Positions 36,256-48,580 of a DNA stretch of 64,000 nt are shown here, piece after piece. The translations under genes and the position numbers were made by a program. Origin of the DNA: Cyprinodon diabolis (Eukaryota > Chordata > Actinopteri > Cyprinodontiformes > Cyprinodontidae). The first letter of the stretch is position 1, and each line of letters begins with the position of its first letter. The notes beneath the pieces are model-generated. The model was not told where the DNA came from. It did not search any database and saw only the letters and a program-made list of their open reading frames with translations. The stretch lies in assembly GCA_030533445.1 (NCBI GenBank), contig CM060069.1, positions 31,358,337 to 31,422,336 on the forward strand. The letters are read 5' to 3'.

Positions 36256-37380
36256 TTGATTGATTAATTGATTGATTGATTGATTGATCGATTGACTTTA
36301 TTGATCTCACAGTGGAGAAATGTACTGGTTACATCAGTTCCGATAGTCAAAGGAAAAGAAGAAGGTGCCAAAGGAAGAAAAAGGTGCATGGGATATATAA
36401 AGTATATAAAATGCGTCCACATATGACAGCTGCTTTTCTTTCTCCTTTTTTATCACAGGGTTATTATACAGGGCGTTTACATGGGTATTTATATTGATGG
36501 ATATTTATATTCATATATAGAGTTATTGCACTAGGTGTTAAATATAGAGAAACATGTTATTGCACAGGGTATCAAATAGTAATTGCACTTTATACTGTAC
36601 ATTGCCAGAGATGGGAAGTAACGAAGTACAAATACTTCGTTACTGTACTCAAGTAGATTTTTCGGATATTTTTACTTTACTTTACTACTTCATTTTATGG
36701 CGACTTTTTACTTCTACTCCTTACATTTTTACACAAATATCTGTACTTTCTACTCCTTACATTTAAAAAAATTGGCTCGTTACTTTAGTTTTGAATCATT
36801 TCAATGGAGTTACCGTTATTATTTTTCACGTCATCAATACCAAATTCAATCTAATTGGATGGGAATCTACGTTGCATTTGACGCACCACTACAAGATGAA
36901 TCGACAGATTCTGTGGTATTCATTCGCCGCAAATCATTGCAGCTTGGTGGCGGTGGCGTTAGCATAGTAGTATGGATGACGAGATGATTGAAAATGAACA
37001 CAACGGAGATCTAGTCCTATTGGCAGACATCCATTTAAAATGTAGGCAACGGCATGAAAAAAGTGGTTTCTACTTTTACTTTTATACTTTAAGTAAATTT
37101 ACAAGCCTGTACTTTGTTACTTGTACTTGAGTAAAGAAGTTTAATCAGTACTTCCACTTTTACCAGAGTATTTTTTAACACAAGAATCTGTACTTTTACT
37201 CAAGTACGGAAAGTGAGTACTTTTGCCATCTCTGTACATTGCTAAAGTTAGTGCCGTTGTAGTGTCATATTGTAGAGAATGACATTTTCTAGAGCTGTTT
37301 TAAACGAAATTTCCTTTTGTATACACTTGTATATACAAAATGACAAAATAAATCTAAGTCTAAAGTCTAAGTCTAAAACC
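36256..37380 (+). mobile_element. LINE-type 3' region split by a hAT
   Basis: It starts with (ATTG)n and GACTTTATTGATCTCACAGT, continues through several TTATTGCAC motifs, and, after the hAT insertion, ends ACGAAATTTCCTTTTGTATAC ... AAATGACAAAATAAATC and (TAAGTC)n. A similar 3' end is at 44155-44237. These are characteristic of an abundant fish non-LTR 3' region; no ORF is retained. Confidence 0.6.
36606..37234. mobile_element. Intact hAT MITE (CAGAGATGG), 629 bp
   Basis: Ends CAGAGATGGGAAG and, inward from the right, CAGAGATGGCAAAAG. A perfect 8-bp duplication TACATTGC flanks it (36598-36605 and 37235-37242). Subterminal sequence holds many GTACT/AGTAC motifs and a palindrome at 36619-36642 (TAACGAAGTA-CAAA-TACTTCGTTA). 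It is very similar to the nested copy at 22237-22852, so the family has moved recently. The ~96-codon open frame shared by both copies has no known motif. Confidence 0.95.
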
Positions 37381-39853
37381 ATGTTTTTAAAAATTATTAT
37401 TGCCCTTTGTCCAGTGGCGTGATGTGAGTTCTGCTTTAACATAAATAGTCAATGACAGTTTACAGCAGCAAAGCTTAAAAATATGTAGTAATCCATTCAA
37501 AGACAGTGTACAGTTATTTCAGACTGATTCATGCTTTTACAAAACAACTGAAAGAGTCTATTTTAAAATTAGAATGAGTGGAGGAAATCATTTATAAAGG
37601 ATAACTGTTGATATTTACATTATTAGTGAAAAAGACATAAAAGAAAAAAATATTTTTTCTTCATTCTTGAAAGAATTCATGATTAAAACTGAGTAGCTGA
37701 ATTCTTCTTGCTGGTCGTTGATGACTTTTCCACTTTTCAAACACGGATAAATGAAAGATAAATGTGTCTAATTAGCCAGGCAAGCAGCAGGTGCAGTAAA
37801 ATGGTTGATTTTCACAGCAGGGACCATCTTTACTGACTGGCTGTAAATATTGACTGCTGTTGATTGCTTGTAGCGAGTGGAGCACAGTAAGATCAGCAGC
37901 TGACCGTGACAAGTTCTTTTCAGCATGCTGGGCAAAGTCAGTGTGGCCTTTGTCTGTTTTCTTTGTGTATTTGCACTCTAAAGGTATGCCATTTAATGCA
38001 GCATTCTGAGGAATAGGTTTATGTTGCCGTTTGTAACATTAAATCAAAATAGATTTCTTTGTTATTTTTACCTTATTGCCCTGAAAATGAGCACATCTAT
38101 GCTATTCCTACTGTAAACTTGGTACATGTGTTGGTGGTGTCTGCTGAGTTGTTAATATGTGGTGTCATTGTCAAGTCTTTGTGATGTGCTGCTGATGGGG
38201 ACTCAGGGGAATAGAGCTCCTGTTCCTCCAGGGTATATCTAGAGGGTGACACAGAAAAAGAATTTAGGTGTCAGGAAGGTGATGAATATTGACAGGTGGA
38301 GGTGTTGAGACTGAAGGTAGATATACACTGAAGTTAAAGGAGGAAAATGAAAGCCTGAAACAAAAAAACAAACAAAAAGCTTCAAAAAACTTTTCATATT
38401 TAGAAAAACTACAGAAATAAACATCAAATTCTAAGAGGAATAAACAAACACATACTTGAAGAAACTAAACCAAGCAGATTTAATTAGATTTCAGATGTAA
38501 AATTAGTAGAGTGTAAAAAGCTTTATGCTGGGCTCACGCTGTGGTGCGCTGCAGAAAGGCACATTGAATGTGACGACTAGGCTGGTCCAGCTGCGGCTCT
38601 AGCTGCATAAACAGCACTTGAGAAAAAAAAGCTCACGTGGGTTCATACTCCCGACAGGAGTTCTGGGGGAAAAAAATTATATAAATGTACTTTTTCATCC
38701 TGCAATCTCTATTGCCTTGTGTTTCTTTTATTTTATCTTTTTTTTTTTTAACCAGTCAACTTAACATAAATAGGTTTTATTCTGAAATACACCAGGAGTC
38801 TTTCTTGTCCCTGACTTTTCCTGTTTGACATGTGTATTCTCTGCCACTTTACACGTGACTATTAAGGCATCTGGTGTAACTTTCCTCTTGCAGAATAATT
38901 GCATTGAGCTGCATGGCATCGCTAACTACACTCCCACTACACTGTAGCTAATGTGATTTTAAACATTAATTTTTATGATATGAATTCCTTGTAACCTGCA
39001 CCACAGCCATACTGCAACCACAACAGTGTGAGTCTGCCGTTACTTCGCATTCTGTGACTCAGTGACTATAAAGATCCACTTTCAAGTGTCATGCTCTCTA
39101 ATATTTTGAGCATAATGCTTAGCTATTGCTTCTCCAAAATATATTTAAAATTAGTCAAAAAATTTTAAAAACAGCAGTCTAGAAAGGAATCAGTCAAATG
39201 CTGGTCATTATATTCCGTTAGTGCTACTCTATGTAGCAGCAGCCCTGTAACCAGCATTGAGAACATCGAGGTTATGTCCTCTGTATTTTCCTGTTTTTTA
39301 TTATTATTATTATATACATTTTTTTTTAGTTCAGAGAAATGTCAAACTATATAATGAAAATTGTTCTGACTTTGATTGGTATAAAGATCAACATGCATTC
39401 TCATTTTTAAAAAAGAAAATAAAGTCCGAAATCGTTTTAAAACTGAGCGGAAATTATATCCGACATCACATTCTATCATATTACACAGCTCCTTCGCAAA
39501 AGTCAGCCTCCCACGCTCTGAACACCACAAATTAAAATAGGCTACCAGTTTTTAGTGGTGGAATCTGGAAATGGAGGCAAGATGAAGAAATCTATGCTGA
39601 AACAAACTAAACTCAGCTTTTGAAAGCCAACAGGTCAGGGGAAAAGAAAGAGAGAAGGGGGTGAGTTCATTTCACCAGTAAATATACTGTATTCAAAGCA
39701 TGGCTAGGAATAGGATGCTCATCGTCCTCAGCAAGCATTTCAAGCAACTGTCACTAGGATTTCTTTTACAATCTGAGCCTACCTAAAACAATTGATGGTA
39801 ACACCGGGCAAAATAATAGAATTAAATAGTACTACATTTTTCTTAAGGTAGCC
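37381..39853. other. Unassigned DNA
   Basis: No supported gene or named repeat. Confidence 0.5.
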
Positions 39854-40130
39854 TAGTTGTGTTGCTCATGTTGCATTATAAAGAATGTAGATTTCTGCTT
39901 CAGCTATTTCAAAACTGTTGATGCACACAGGGAAAAATAATGTAACCTAGGCCTAATCAAACAGCCCATGTACAACATTGTTAGTTCAGGTTAGGTCAGT
40001 TAGTTGTGTTACTCATGTTGCATTATGAAGAATAAAGATTTCTGCTTTGGCTATTAGGATGTTTTTTTGTCAAGTAAGATTTATCGCAATATTTGACCTC
40101 GCTATTTCAAAAATCCTGGTCACGGCCCTG
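39854..40130. repeat. Direct repeat pair and possible hAT end
   Basis: About 55 bases beginning TAGTTGTGTTGCTCATGTTG at 39854 recur at 40001-40055 with a few changes. Just after the second copy, a stretch ends in AAATCCTGGTCACGGCCCTG at 40130, i.e. CAGGGCCGTGACCAGG inward, like a fish hAT end. The left partner was not found. Confidence 0.5.
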
Positions 40131-41416
40131 TGTAGGAGGAATTTATACTCTCGGTTTAGTTCTACACATCAGCCTGGACCTTCTCCCATTGAAACCCTTT
40201 ACAGAACGGAGGTACATTCAGCAGAACTTTCCAAGCTGATTAGGTTAAGCTACATCTAGTGCCTCCTATCAAAGTTTAGTATTACCCAATTACTGGATAA
40301 AAGGCCGCAAACATCTTTGCCACTGAAAATTCACAAACTTTCTTTGCCAAAGATACAATGATGCATTCTAATGAAATAAATATGATAGCAGCAGCTTTGC
40401 GTGCACCTTCCTGTGCCTCCCTGTTTATTTTGGTTTGGCTATACTAGCCTTGGCAGCTGCTGCTTTCCATACAGCTTTATTTCGAACTGAATAGTTATCG
40501 ATTGGTTTTTGAATTATTGAGGCACAAGCAGGAAAAGACAGATTCTTGTATGTTTGCAAGCACAAATACCACAAGAACCCATCTTGCAAGTTAAATACTC
40601 CATGTACAGACATTTATGATCGTAGTCTAAGTAGGTGATGTCTTTTCACTCCAAACGTACAAAGACTTGCCAGTACTGTGTCCTTAGATCGGCTTCCTGT
40701 TTTAAGGCGAATACTGTATGATGCATCATTCATCACTCAACTCTTATGATTCTGTTTACTTTTTAAAATCAGCAGAATATGATATAATTCAGTGTGAATT
40801 TTGGGGGAAATTTAAGCAATTATACTGTTTGACTGCAACAAGAATTTAGCTACTTGAAAAAAAGAAAAGAAATGTAAAATGTTGTAAAATCGTTAAGTAA
40901 CTTAAGTAAAAGTCTCCCATTTTATATGCCTATTAAACATATAGTAAAATGTTTCAAGCCCGTTTTCTTTAATTTGATGATTATCTATTTAAATGTCTGA
41001 ACACACTCAACTTGTGTTGTAGATGCATGTATCAGTGAATCAGCATACATCAGCTAGTCCTCACATACTTATGTGACCATAGCTTCATTTTACAAATGCT
41101 GCTTGAACCAGTTAGTAGGTACAACATTTATGGGAACTTTAGATATTTGAAGGGCATTATAGACCTCCATGACTCTTAGCTTTGGGTATTTTGCTTCACA
41201 GAAGGGTTTGTTTGTTTTTCTATTGCATACAGAAGAAGCCAAAACTGACCCACTGGTCCATTCATGTGTTGACTTTATTTTTTCAGTTTTGTTTTAATGT
41301 ATAAATCAGAGCAGTGGCGACAATCTTATGTTTCTATTAAGGGACATCATACACAAGGTGCTTTGAGAGATCATTTAAAAGAAATGATGAAATCAATAAA
41401 AGAAGATTACTGCTTT
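40131..41416. other. Unassigned DNA
   Basis: Nothing recognisable was seen. Confidence 0.5.
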
Positions 41417-41480
41417 GAAGGCACCAGCACCCCTCGCGACCTCACTTGGGATAAAGCGTGACGGAAAATGGAATGGATGG
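41417..41480 (+). mobile_element. RTE-type 3' tail
   Basis: GAAGGCACCAGCACCCCTCG, CGACCTCACTTGGGATAAAG and AAAATGGAATGGATGGA are the plus-strand form of the RTE/(GATG)n-tailed repeat end. Confidence 0.65.
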
Positions 41481-41543
41481 ACTGCTTTGAAGGGTTTTAG
41501 ATTGAGTCCAAATGCAAATTTGCCCCTTTTGGTTGGTTTAAAT

Positions 41544-42020
41544 TGTCATTATTGTGCCCTTTTTGGACTTCTGTTTGAGTTTCTTTTTAAGTTTTCCATT
41601 CCTCTTTGATTTATGTTAATCTGTGTTTTCTTTATCATTGGTTTCTTTTCCATTTAATGTTATATTTAAGCAGTGTTGATTTTTTTTTTTGAGTTACTCA
41701 CTGTTGCCCCCTTGTGCCACTCTTCTTTCCCTTAGTTCCTTCTACTTCCTTCAGTCTACACCTGCTCCCTAAAAGATAAGAAGTCCTCCCATTGTTTCTG
41801 TCTCCCATATATACACCTCCAGTTCAGTTACTCTTTGATGGTTTCTTGTAGTTTCTTTGCGCCTTATGTGTATTTTCCCTGATGTCTCCTTGTTTTTTGG
41901 TTTTCTGTATTTTGTGGACGTGGCTTCTGTTGCCTTAAATCCTGCATTAAATCTGCAAAAAACCACCTCAGCTTTAGTCTCTGAATTTGGGTCCAGTAGA
42001 AACCTCCACACAACCTGACA
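41544..42020 (+). mobile_element. Solo LTR, 477 bp
   Basis: Begins TGTCATTATTG and ends ...CAACCTGACA, with TGTCA/TGACA as inverted termini. It is flanked by a perfect 5-bp duplication TAAAT (41539-41543 and 42021-42025). A TATATAC motif near 41808 and a 3' segment with TGAATTTGGGTCC resemble LTRs of fish gypsy/Sushi elements. Open frames inside are not genes. Confidence 0.85.
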
Positions 42021-42025
42021 TAAAT

Positions 42026-43151
42026 ATATCCTGTTAACATGATGTGAATATTGCTGAAAAGAGGGGTATTGCTGATATTGATGTATGCTTTTATCAATCT
42101 TTAAGGTTGGTTGATACCAAATTACAGAAAATGAGCTGGAATCTTAATATTGACTGGTCATAATTTTGCATCTGTACTTGCAGAACTTGCTGTGTTGTAA
42201 GATAGAGTGAGAGTGTCGGTTCAGAAATATGCACTGCCAATTTTATGCGAGTAGGATCTTGAATGACACTTCAGCAACATGCTAGTGTTTGGAATTTCAA
42301 AAACCCCCCTTGAGCTGCCCCCAAACTCTTTTTTTGTATCCAAGCCACTGAACAGTGTGTTCTGTCAGCTCAGCAGCAGTTAGGAACATCCACTGCTCTG
42401 CACGCACTATTGATCCCTATGGGTGGGCTGGACAAGATACACATACATAAATCCTATGAAGCAGGTCCATGATAGGTTTAGAGGTCCTCTGTTAGGCTGA
42501 GTTTACACAAACAACACCATGTGCTGCACTTTTGGTGCATATACACACATTCACATGTAGGGGCCCCACACATCTATGCTCTTTATTTCTGAGCACAGTG
42601 TATCCCTCATCCTGAGAACAGTGGGACCCTTGAAGCCATCTCATCTATGACTGAATGAGGAGTATGACCATCTTTTGCAGCTGAAGGATGAGTTCACATT
42701 GGTGCCAAGTTGCGTATAAATGCCCTGGAGAGACTGCTCAGCTATGAACAGAGTCCTTGCAAACATCTCAGGCCAGAATTTTACAACTTTTGAGAGACTG
42801 CAACATTTGGTAACAGATGGACAGATTGGCTGCTATGCTAATACAACCCGTTCTCAATCCCAGGGCATCAGATTCTGCTATTTATCAAAGCTGGTTGCCT
42901 TTTTTTTGCTCCTTTGGACCAAATAAATCTGAGAGCTTTCTGATTAAACTAGAGATTGAAGGAGTTCATAGATTTTGAATTGCTGATGAGAAAATATTAT
43001 GTAAAATATCTGTAAAAGTATTATTATTTTTGTAACAAGTATGTTTTTTGCACTGCATGACTAGCTGCTTCAAAATCCCCAAAAATTATTTAGCAAATTT
43101 TTGAGGAAACACATACATCCTGCGGACGGTACATGACAATTAACAGGTTAT
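42026..43151. other. Unassigned DNA between two solo LTRs
   Basis: No gene was recognised. CCCGTTCTCAATCCCAGGGC near 42847 looks like part of a common fish repeat but could not be delimited. Confidence 0.4.
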
Positions 43152-43871
43152 TGTTGGGATCCAGAGGCTTGCCCTCCAGAGGGCGCCGAGGATCCCTTCC
43201 TGTTTGTATGTTTTTCTGTTGGGATCTGGGGTACTGTTGGGATCTGGAGTTCCTGCCACCTGTCTACCAGCAGAGAGCGCCATGGGTCTCCTGAGCTGGA
43301 GCCTCCTGCACACCTGAGGATCATCAGCTGATCAGGAGACCAGCTACATAAGCAGCGGCCAGACCTGTCTTCAGCGCCGGATTGTTGACCAGTTTTGGAA
43401 AACCCGACTGAACACTGTAGCTCTGGAGGAGCTCATGTTTGGAAACCTGCCTGCCTGCCCAGAGAAGCCAAACCTGAAGATCCTCAGTCTGTATCTCCTA
43501 GTTAGTTCTCAGGAGAGAACTAGGAGAATAACTCAAGGTCTGAACCTCGCTAGCCTGAAGCTAAGCTCTGCCGCTGCTAAGCTCTCTGCTGAATCCACAA
43601 TCTCTGGACCCAACCGGTTCCCTCTCTCCACCGAACTGTCTGAACCTCATCAGGTACAAATCAGAATCAAGACTCTGTCACGACATCACAGCTACCTGGC
43701 TAACCAAACAACCCCTCTCAGCAGATTACTCTGTGAAGCCAGTCCCGGACCAGTACCAGAACCAGTGCTTGTTTAATTCTGTGTTTGCATCTTTTAATAA
43801 ACTGTTAAACTTTTACCCTGCTTCGTGTGGTTTTCTGCATGTGGGTTTAATCACAGAGACCCATCATGACA
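43152..43871 (+). mobile_element. Solo LTR, 720 bp
   Basis: Begins TGTTGGGATC and ends ...CATCATGACA. The 5-bp duplication GTTAT is perfect on both sides (43147-43151 and 43872-43876). A polyadenylation signal AATAAA at 43796-43801 and a TACATAA box near 43345 mark U3-R-U5 organisation. The 113-codon open frame inside (43435-43776) is LTR sequence, not a host gene. Likely Ty3/gypsy; no internal region remains. Confidence 0.9.
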
Positions 43872-44154
43872 GTTATACTTGCTGTTTTTATGTGTAGTGT
43901 AACTATTGTGACAAACTGTTATTGATCATATAACATGGCTTTTAATATTATATCACAATATATTAAAAGTGGCCTCGCTAATGTCTTATGTCAAACTCCT
44001 GATACAGATTATGGTAAACATGATCCAAACCCTTAAGATAAGAAATTAATTATTGTAATAGATAACTAAATAAGAAACAATTGCTGTTATTTGAAATCAT
44101 AGGTTAACCAAAATTTTGTTTTTGCAGAGCTATTTTTGGAAATTCATTTACTGT

Positions 44155-44237
44155 CTGAAAAGCTGTACTAAACGAAATTTCATTTTGGATGCACTTTGTG
44201 TATAAAAAATAGCAACAAAAGTTGTCTCAGTCTAAAT
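44155..44237 (+). mobile_element. LINE-type 3' tail fragment
   Basis: GCTGTACTAAACGAAATTTC ... GCACTTTGTGTATAAAAAAT ... CTCAGTCTAAA resembles the 3' end of the element described at 36256-37380. Confidence 0.55.
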
Positions 44238-47200
44238 GTCCAGATTTCCAAATTATTTATGCTGGCTATTTTGATTTTATACTAGAAATGCTGAATTTCA
44301 TATGTTTATTAAGCAAAAAAAATAAATAAATAAGATCACTCAAGGTGAAACAAATTAATTCATGTTTGTATTCATTTTGTTCAAAAATAATAAACCATCT
44401 ATTTTCAAGTTAGGTTGTCGATTATTTCTAAGGTTGGCAAATAAAAAGTCTAGGGTTGACAATGTTGTTTTGTTTCACTGAACCAAGTTGTTTAAATGTT
44501 ATGTCACATCAACAGATGCCAGAGCTAGATTTTCTGCTTTTAAACTGTTGGCAAGATAAACCTGATGTTAAATCAATAATTATTTAACATCAGGGGGAAA
44601 GTTGACGTTCAAAATGACGTGTAGGCACGCTGTTTTGTGTAATTTTTAGACGATTTAAAAAAATATATTTTTTAAGTCACTTGGGCTGGCATGTAGTGTG
44701 TGGATGATTTTGCTGTTTTATATAGTTATAGTTTTATATAATTACTAATAATTAAATTTCACCTTCTCACCATTTAATTTTTATTCCCTAACCATCTGTG
44801 TCAGGCTCCTTCGTACCAACCATGGGGACAATTTGCCCCTGCTTTAAGAACTACTGTAATAAGTCAAGTTGTCTATAATCTACCTAGACTGTCTGCATTT
44901 ATTTTCAGTGTGTTCTATAAAAAATTTTCTGGACACAAAAAATTGGTCATTGTCATTGTTACAGCAGAAGTAGGAAATTTACTAAACTCTTCAGAATGAC
45001 ATATTTAAATGTTCAGTTTCATTATTTATCTATTTAATTAACTACAAGTAGAAAAATAATTCACTTGTGAAACTTCAATTGCAAAAAAAAAACTCTCAAA
45101 CCGACCCAGAGCTTTTATTTTGTAGTTATTTGTTATATGGTTTGATTCAAGTGCTAAGTACAGTATAGTCCTTAAGTATAAAGTGTATAGTGTAATGTGT
45201 CGACGACTTTTAGAGTTTACAACAAAATGTATTAACAAATTCTGCTCTATTTCAAAGCCATTAATATATAAAACTCTTCTGTCAAACTGAGTATAAAAAA
45301 CGTATATAAAATACTTCTGTAAATTTAAATAGCATTAAGTAATAATTTCCTGTGTAAGACATTTCAAGAAGAGACAGAAATCAGAATCACACATGCATTT
45401 AGTTTTTTTTTCTCCTTTTTTTTGCGGGAACAAAAAAAATAAGTATATGGGTTGTAAATTAAAAAGGAAGTTCTTCCATCTGCTTGGACTGGACTGCGAG
45501 CTGCAGGTGAAAGCAGCAACGCTTGCATTACAAATACAACAGATCCTTTTTGAGATCTTTGGAACCAGATTATTTCTGCTGTTACTTCAATCAGCCTGTT
45601 TCTAGCTGTACATGAGCCTGTGAAATACCAGTCAAAACAAAATATCAGTAGTTTACCTTTAAGCATTGAATAAATTGACAGCTTTTTTATTGTCTTTAAC
45701 TAGATCACCAAGATGTTTTTTTCTTTGTACAAAACCTCCCCTAATTTAATGTTGTATACTGACTTTGTAATACGTAGGCAAGATCACATTATGAAAATAA
45801 AAAAGGGAAAACATATTATTTGCACATTTTGGCTACGGTTTGTTTAGGATTCAAAATGGTAAAAAAAAAATTCTTTTTTAAGTCTTAACTGTTTCAGCTT
45901 ATCTCAAAGAAAATCTGATTTAGGAGGTAGAGCAAAGCCACATCAAAACACCCTGCCCAACACTGGTTAACTACCAGTAACATTCTGAGTTCAGTTTACC
46001 TTCTGAACAGATTGCATGCTTTGCTTCTTTCTCTTAAAACTGTGTTTTTAAAACAACATAAAGATCTCTAAATCGATGTCCGAATATCTACCCATCTGTG
46101 TACATAAATTCAGATTCCAATAACAAGTCATGTTCATGGATGCATTTTATATAGCTGAATTTCTTCGTTTCTTGTAGACAGTGATCATCTTTATCTTACA
46201 CTCACTCTGATTGTTTTTTATAACTCTGTTCTGCTTTGGTTCAGAAAAAAGGCTAATATTAGTGCTTCATCATTCTCTTGGCTTATAGTTATGATTGTCT
46301 GAACCAGCACTGTAACAGCCTGAGTAGCAAAGGAGTGGCTATTCAGATGGTTTATATATTGCATTTTATCATTTCTCAATATGGGACGCTGCAACGTGAC
46401 TAATCTTTCCATTTATAGACCAACTCATGCATTTTATTTTTCTGAATCTATGTCACTGGATTTGAGCTCTGCTCAGGGAGTTTTCTTCGCTCTTCTTTTC
46501 TAGATCAGTACTTCAATCTGTTAAAATTTCATGGCTGTTTTCACTGTGTGACAAAGAGCAACTGTGCTTTTATCTTTGATGACTCTTGCTGCTGAGGTGA
46601 GAATATAAAAACAACAAGAGCTCAGTAGTGGTCAGGGGAACTGTATAGCAAGCTGCCAAAGCAATGCTTGTGAATTGCTCATCTGGGTTTTAAAAGCAAA
46701 AAGTAAACAAATAACTTCATGAGGCTAACTGCACATTTGAGCTGAAATTATTAATGACAAAGTAATGCAAGCTAACGTCTGTAAGTGTGTTTTGGTTTAG
46801 GCTTTTTTTTTTTTTTTTTTACAGTGGTTCTTGTGTCTTGCTTGGCCAGCCGCCTGTTACTCCTCATATTTCATCCTTGGAGCTGTGATCCATGTTACGG
46901 GAGAATCTCTATTTTAGCAGGTCCCGTGTCAATTTAGTGATTTTTTTTTAGGGCCAGGCACTCTGTGTCAGATCGATTTAAACTAACATAAACAACCAAG
47001 TTCTTTCTGGTATTTAGGAAAGGTCATTAACTTAGGGGAATCATTCTGAATTCCCAGTTTGGTTGGAGATAATAGGAGACAGCTTCGATATTGATCTGTT
47101 CTCATCAACAGAGTGCTTTTCTCTGAAAGCCTACTCTGTTTTTCTGGACACACAGAAGTGTGATATGAATACCAATTCGTGGAAGAAGAAATGGCCTCAT

Positions 47201-47897
47201 CCTCATGCAAATAAAGTAAATTAAGAGAGGAAGTAAGTATACAGAGTAATTAAAGTCTCAGGGTGAACAAGAGGTCAATATGCTGTGTTAATAGTATTTT
47301 TCTTTAAGCATTATTTTTTACTTAGGATTTGTTTAAACATGATTAATAAGTTGAAGGCAATAAGAATAGCTGAGAAGAAATATTATCCCAATAGCTAATG
47401 TTAGCAATATAAGAAGCCTTAAGATACAAGAAATTGATTTTCAACGACATTGATTGATTCTGATGAGCCAGATAGTTAAATAAATCCCTCTGTAAATATA
47501 TGTTGTTATATGAAAGGAAAAAGGATCAAGAGAGAAAACATTGGCAGCTGTGAAATTTAAAAGTACCCTGTGATCTTGATTCAAATGTTAGATTATTCTG
47601 TTTTTATTCTGAAGACTTGAATGTGGAATCAACAGAAACAGCAGAATTGTCTGTGCTGGAACATGATCTACATAAAAAAAATCTTGTTTTCGTAATATAA
47701 ATAAGTAATATATAAGTCTGATAGTGTTAAAAACAAATCTTTGCAGTATATAAATTATTTTCCAGCTTGGTTTGGTCAATTTAGAAACAAGTTTTGAGAA
47801 GATTACACCTTTATGGCATGATGCATTACTGATGGATACAGGGTGGCAGCAGTCAAAAGATGGCTTAATTTAATTGCTGGACTGGCTAGTCATTACC
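44238..47897. other. Unassigned AT-rich DNA
   Basis: Nothing beyond homopolymer runs (for example T at 46803-46820) could be supported. Confidence 0.5.
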
Positions 47898-48330
47898 GAT
47901 ATCTATAACATAATTTTGCCTTGTCAAAACGCTTGTTCAAGAAATCTGTAATTAGATTTTGACTCATCAAAACTTTATCTACAGATATCTGTAATGCAGT
48001 TTTGCCCACTAAGATTCAATCAATCATAGCAATTCATGTTTATGAGGTTTGTCACTACAGAAATGTAGAATGTCCTTGCAGATATCTTAAGTAAATACGG
48101 AGATATGTAAACCTAGATTGAGAAATCTACGTTTTCATTTTATATAGTAAGAATTAAGGTTAAAATCTTAAATGATCATTTGAAGATAACTAGGTACAAT
48201 TTAATTTCTTGATATCTTAAATTGAGTTTCAGAGAGTCAAAATGACATATCCACAAATTTCTGTAGCTGAATTATAACTAATAAAACTTATGTTGTACAT
48301 ATCTACAGGTGAATTGTGACTAGTTAAAAT
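47898..48330. repeat. Degenerate tandem repeat, ~43-bp period
   Basis: Successive units start with GATATCT-GTAAT-like sequence and contain TTTTGNC and TNANTCAAAA (at 47898, 47941, 47984, then weaker copies to about 48330, e.g. GTTGTACATATCTACAGGTGAATTGTGACTAG). It resembles a common fish tandem repeat built on AGATATCTGTAATT and TGACTAGTCA. Confidence 0.55.
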
Positions 48331-48580
48331 ACATTATAAATGAATTAGTGTCTAATAAAAAAAGTGTACTAATAAACTAATAAATACACTATATAAAGAT
48401 GGCCCTAGTTCATCAAAAGATAAACAATTTTGTGGTTGAAATAGAGGTAGATGTAGAAGCCTTACAATTAGCCCCGCCAAAAACCACATGCGAGGGGATA
48501 CAAACCTCTGCAGCCTCAAAATCAGTCTTGAAAAATAAAAAGACAGATTTAAGGTGGCCCACAGGTGCCAATTTTAACAC

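Noticed and set aside
38239..39060. GC-richer fragments such as GGGCTCACGCTGTGGTGCGC as a MITE
   Set aside because: A possible inverted counterpart near 39000 is too diverged to delimit an element.
43435..43776. 113-codon open frame with coding-like composition
   Set aside because: It sits wholly within a solo LTR with clear termini, duplication and polyadenylation signal.
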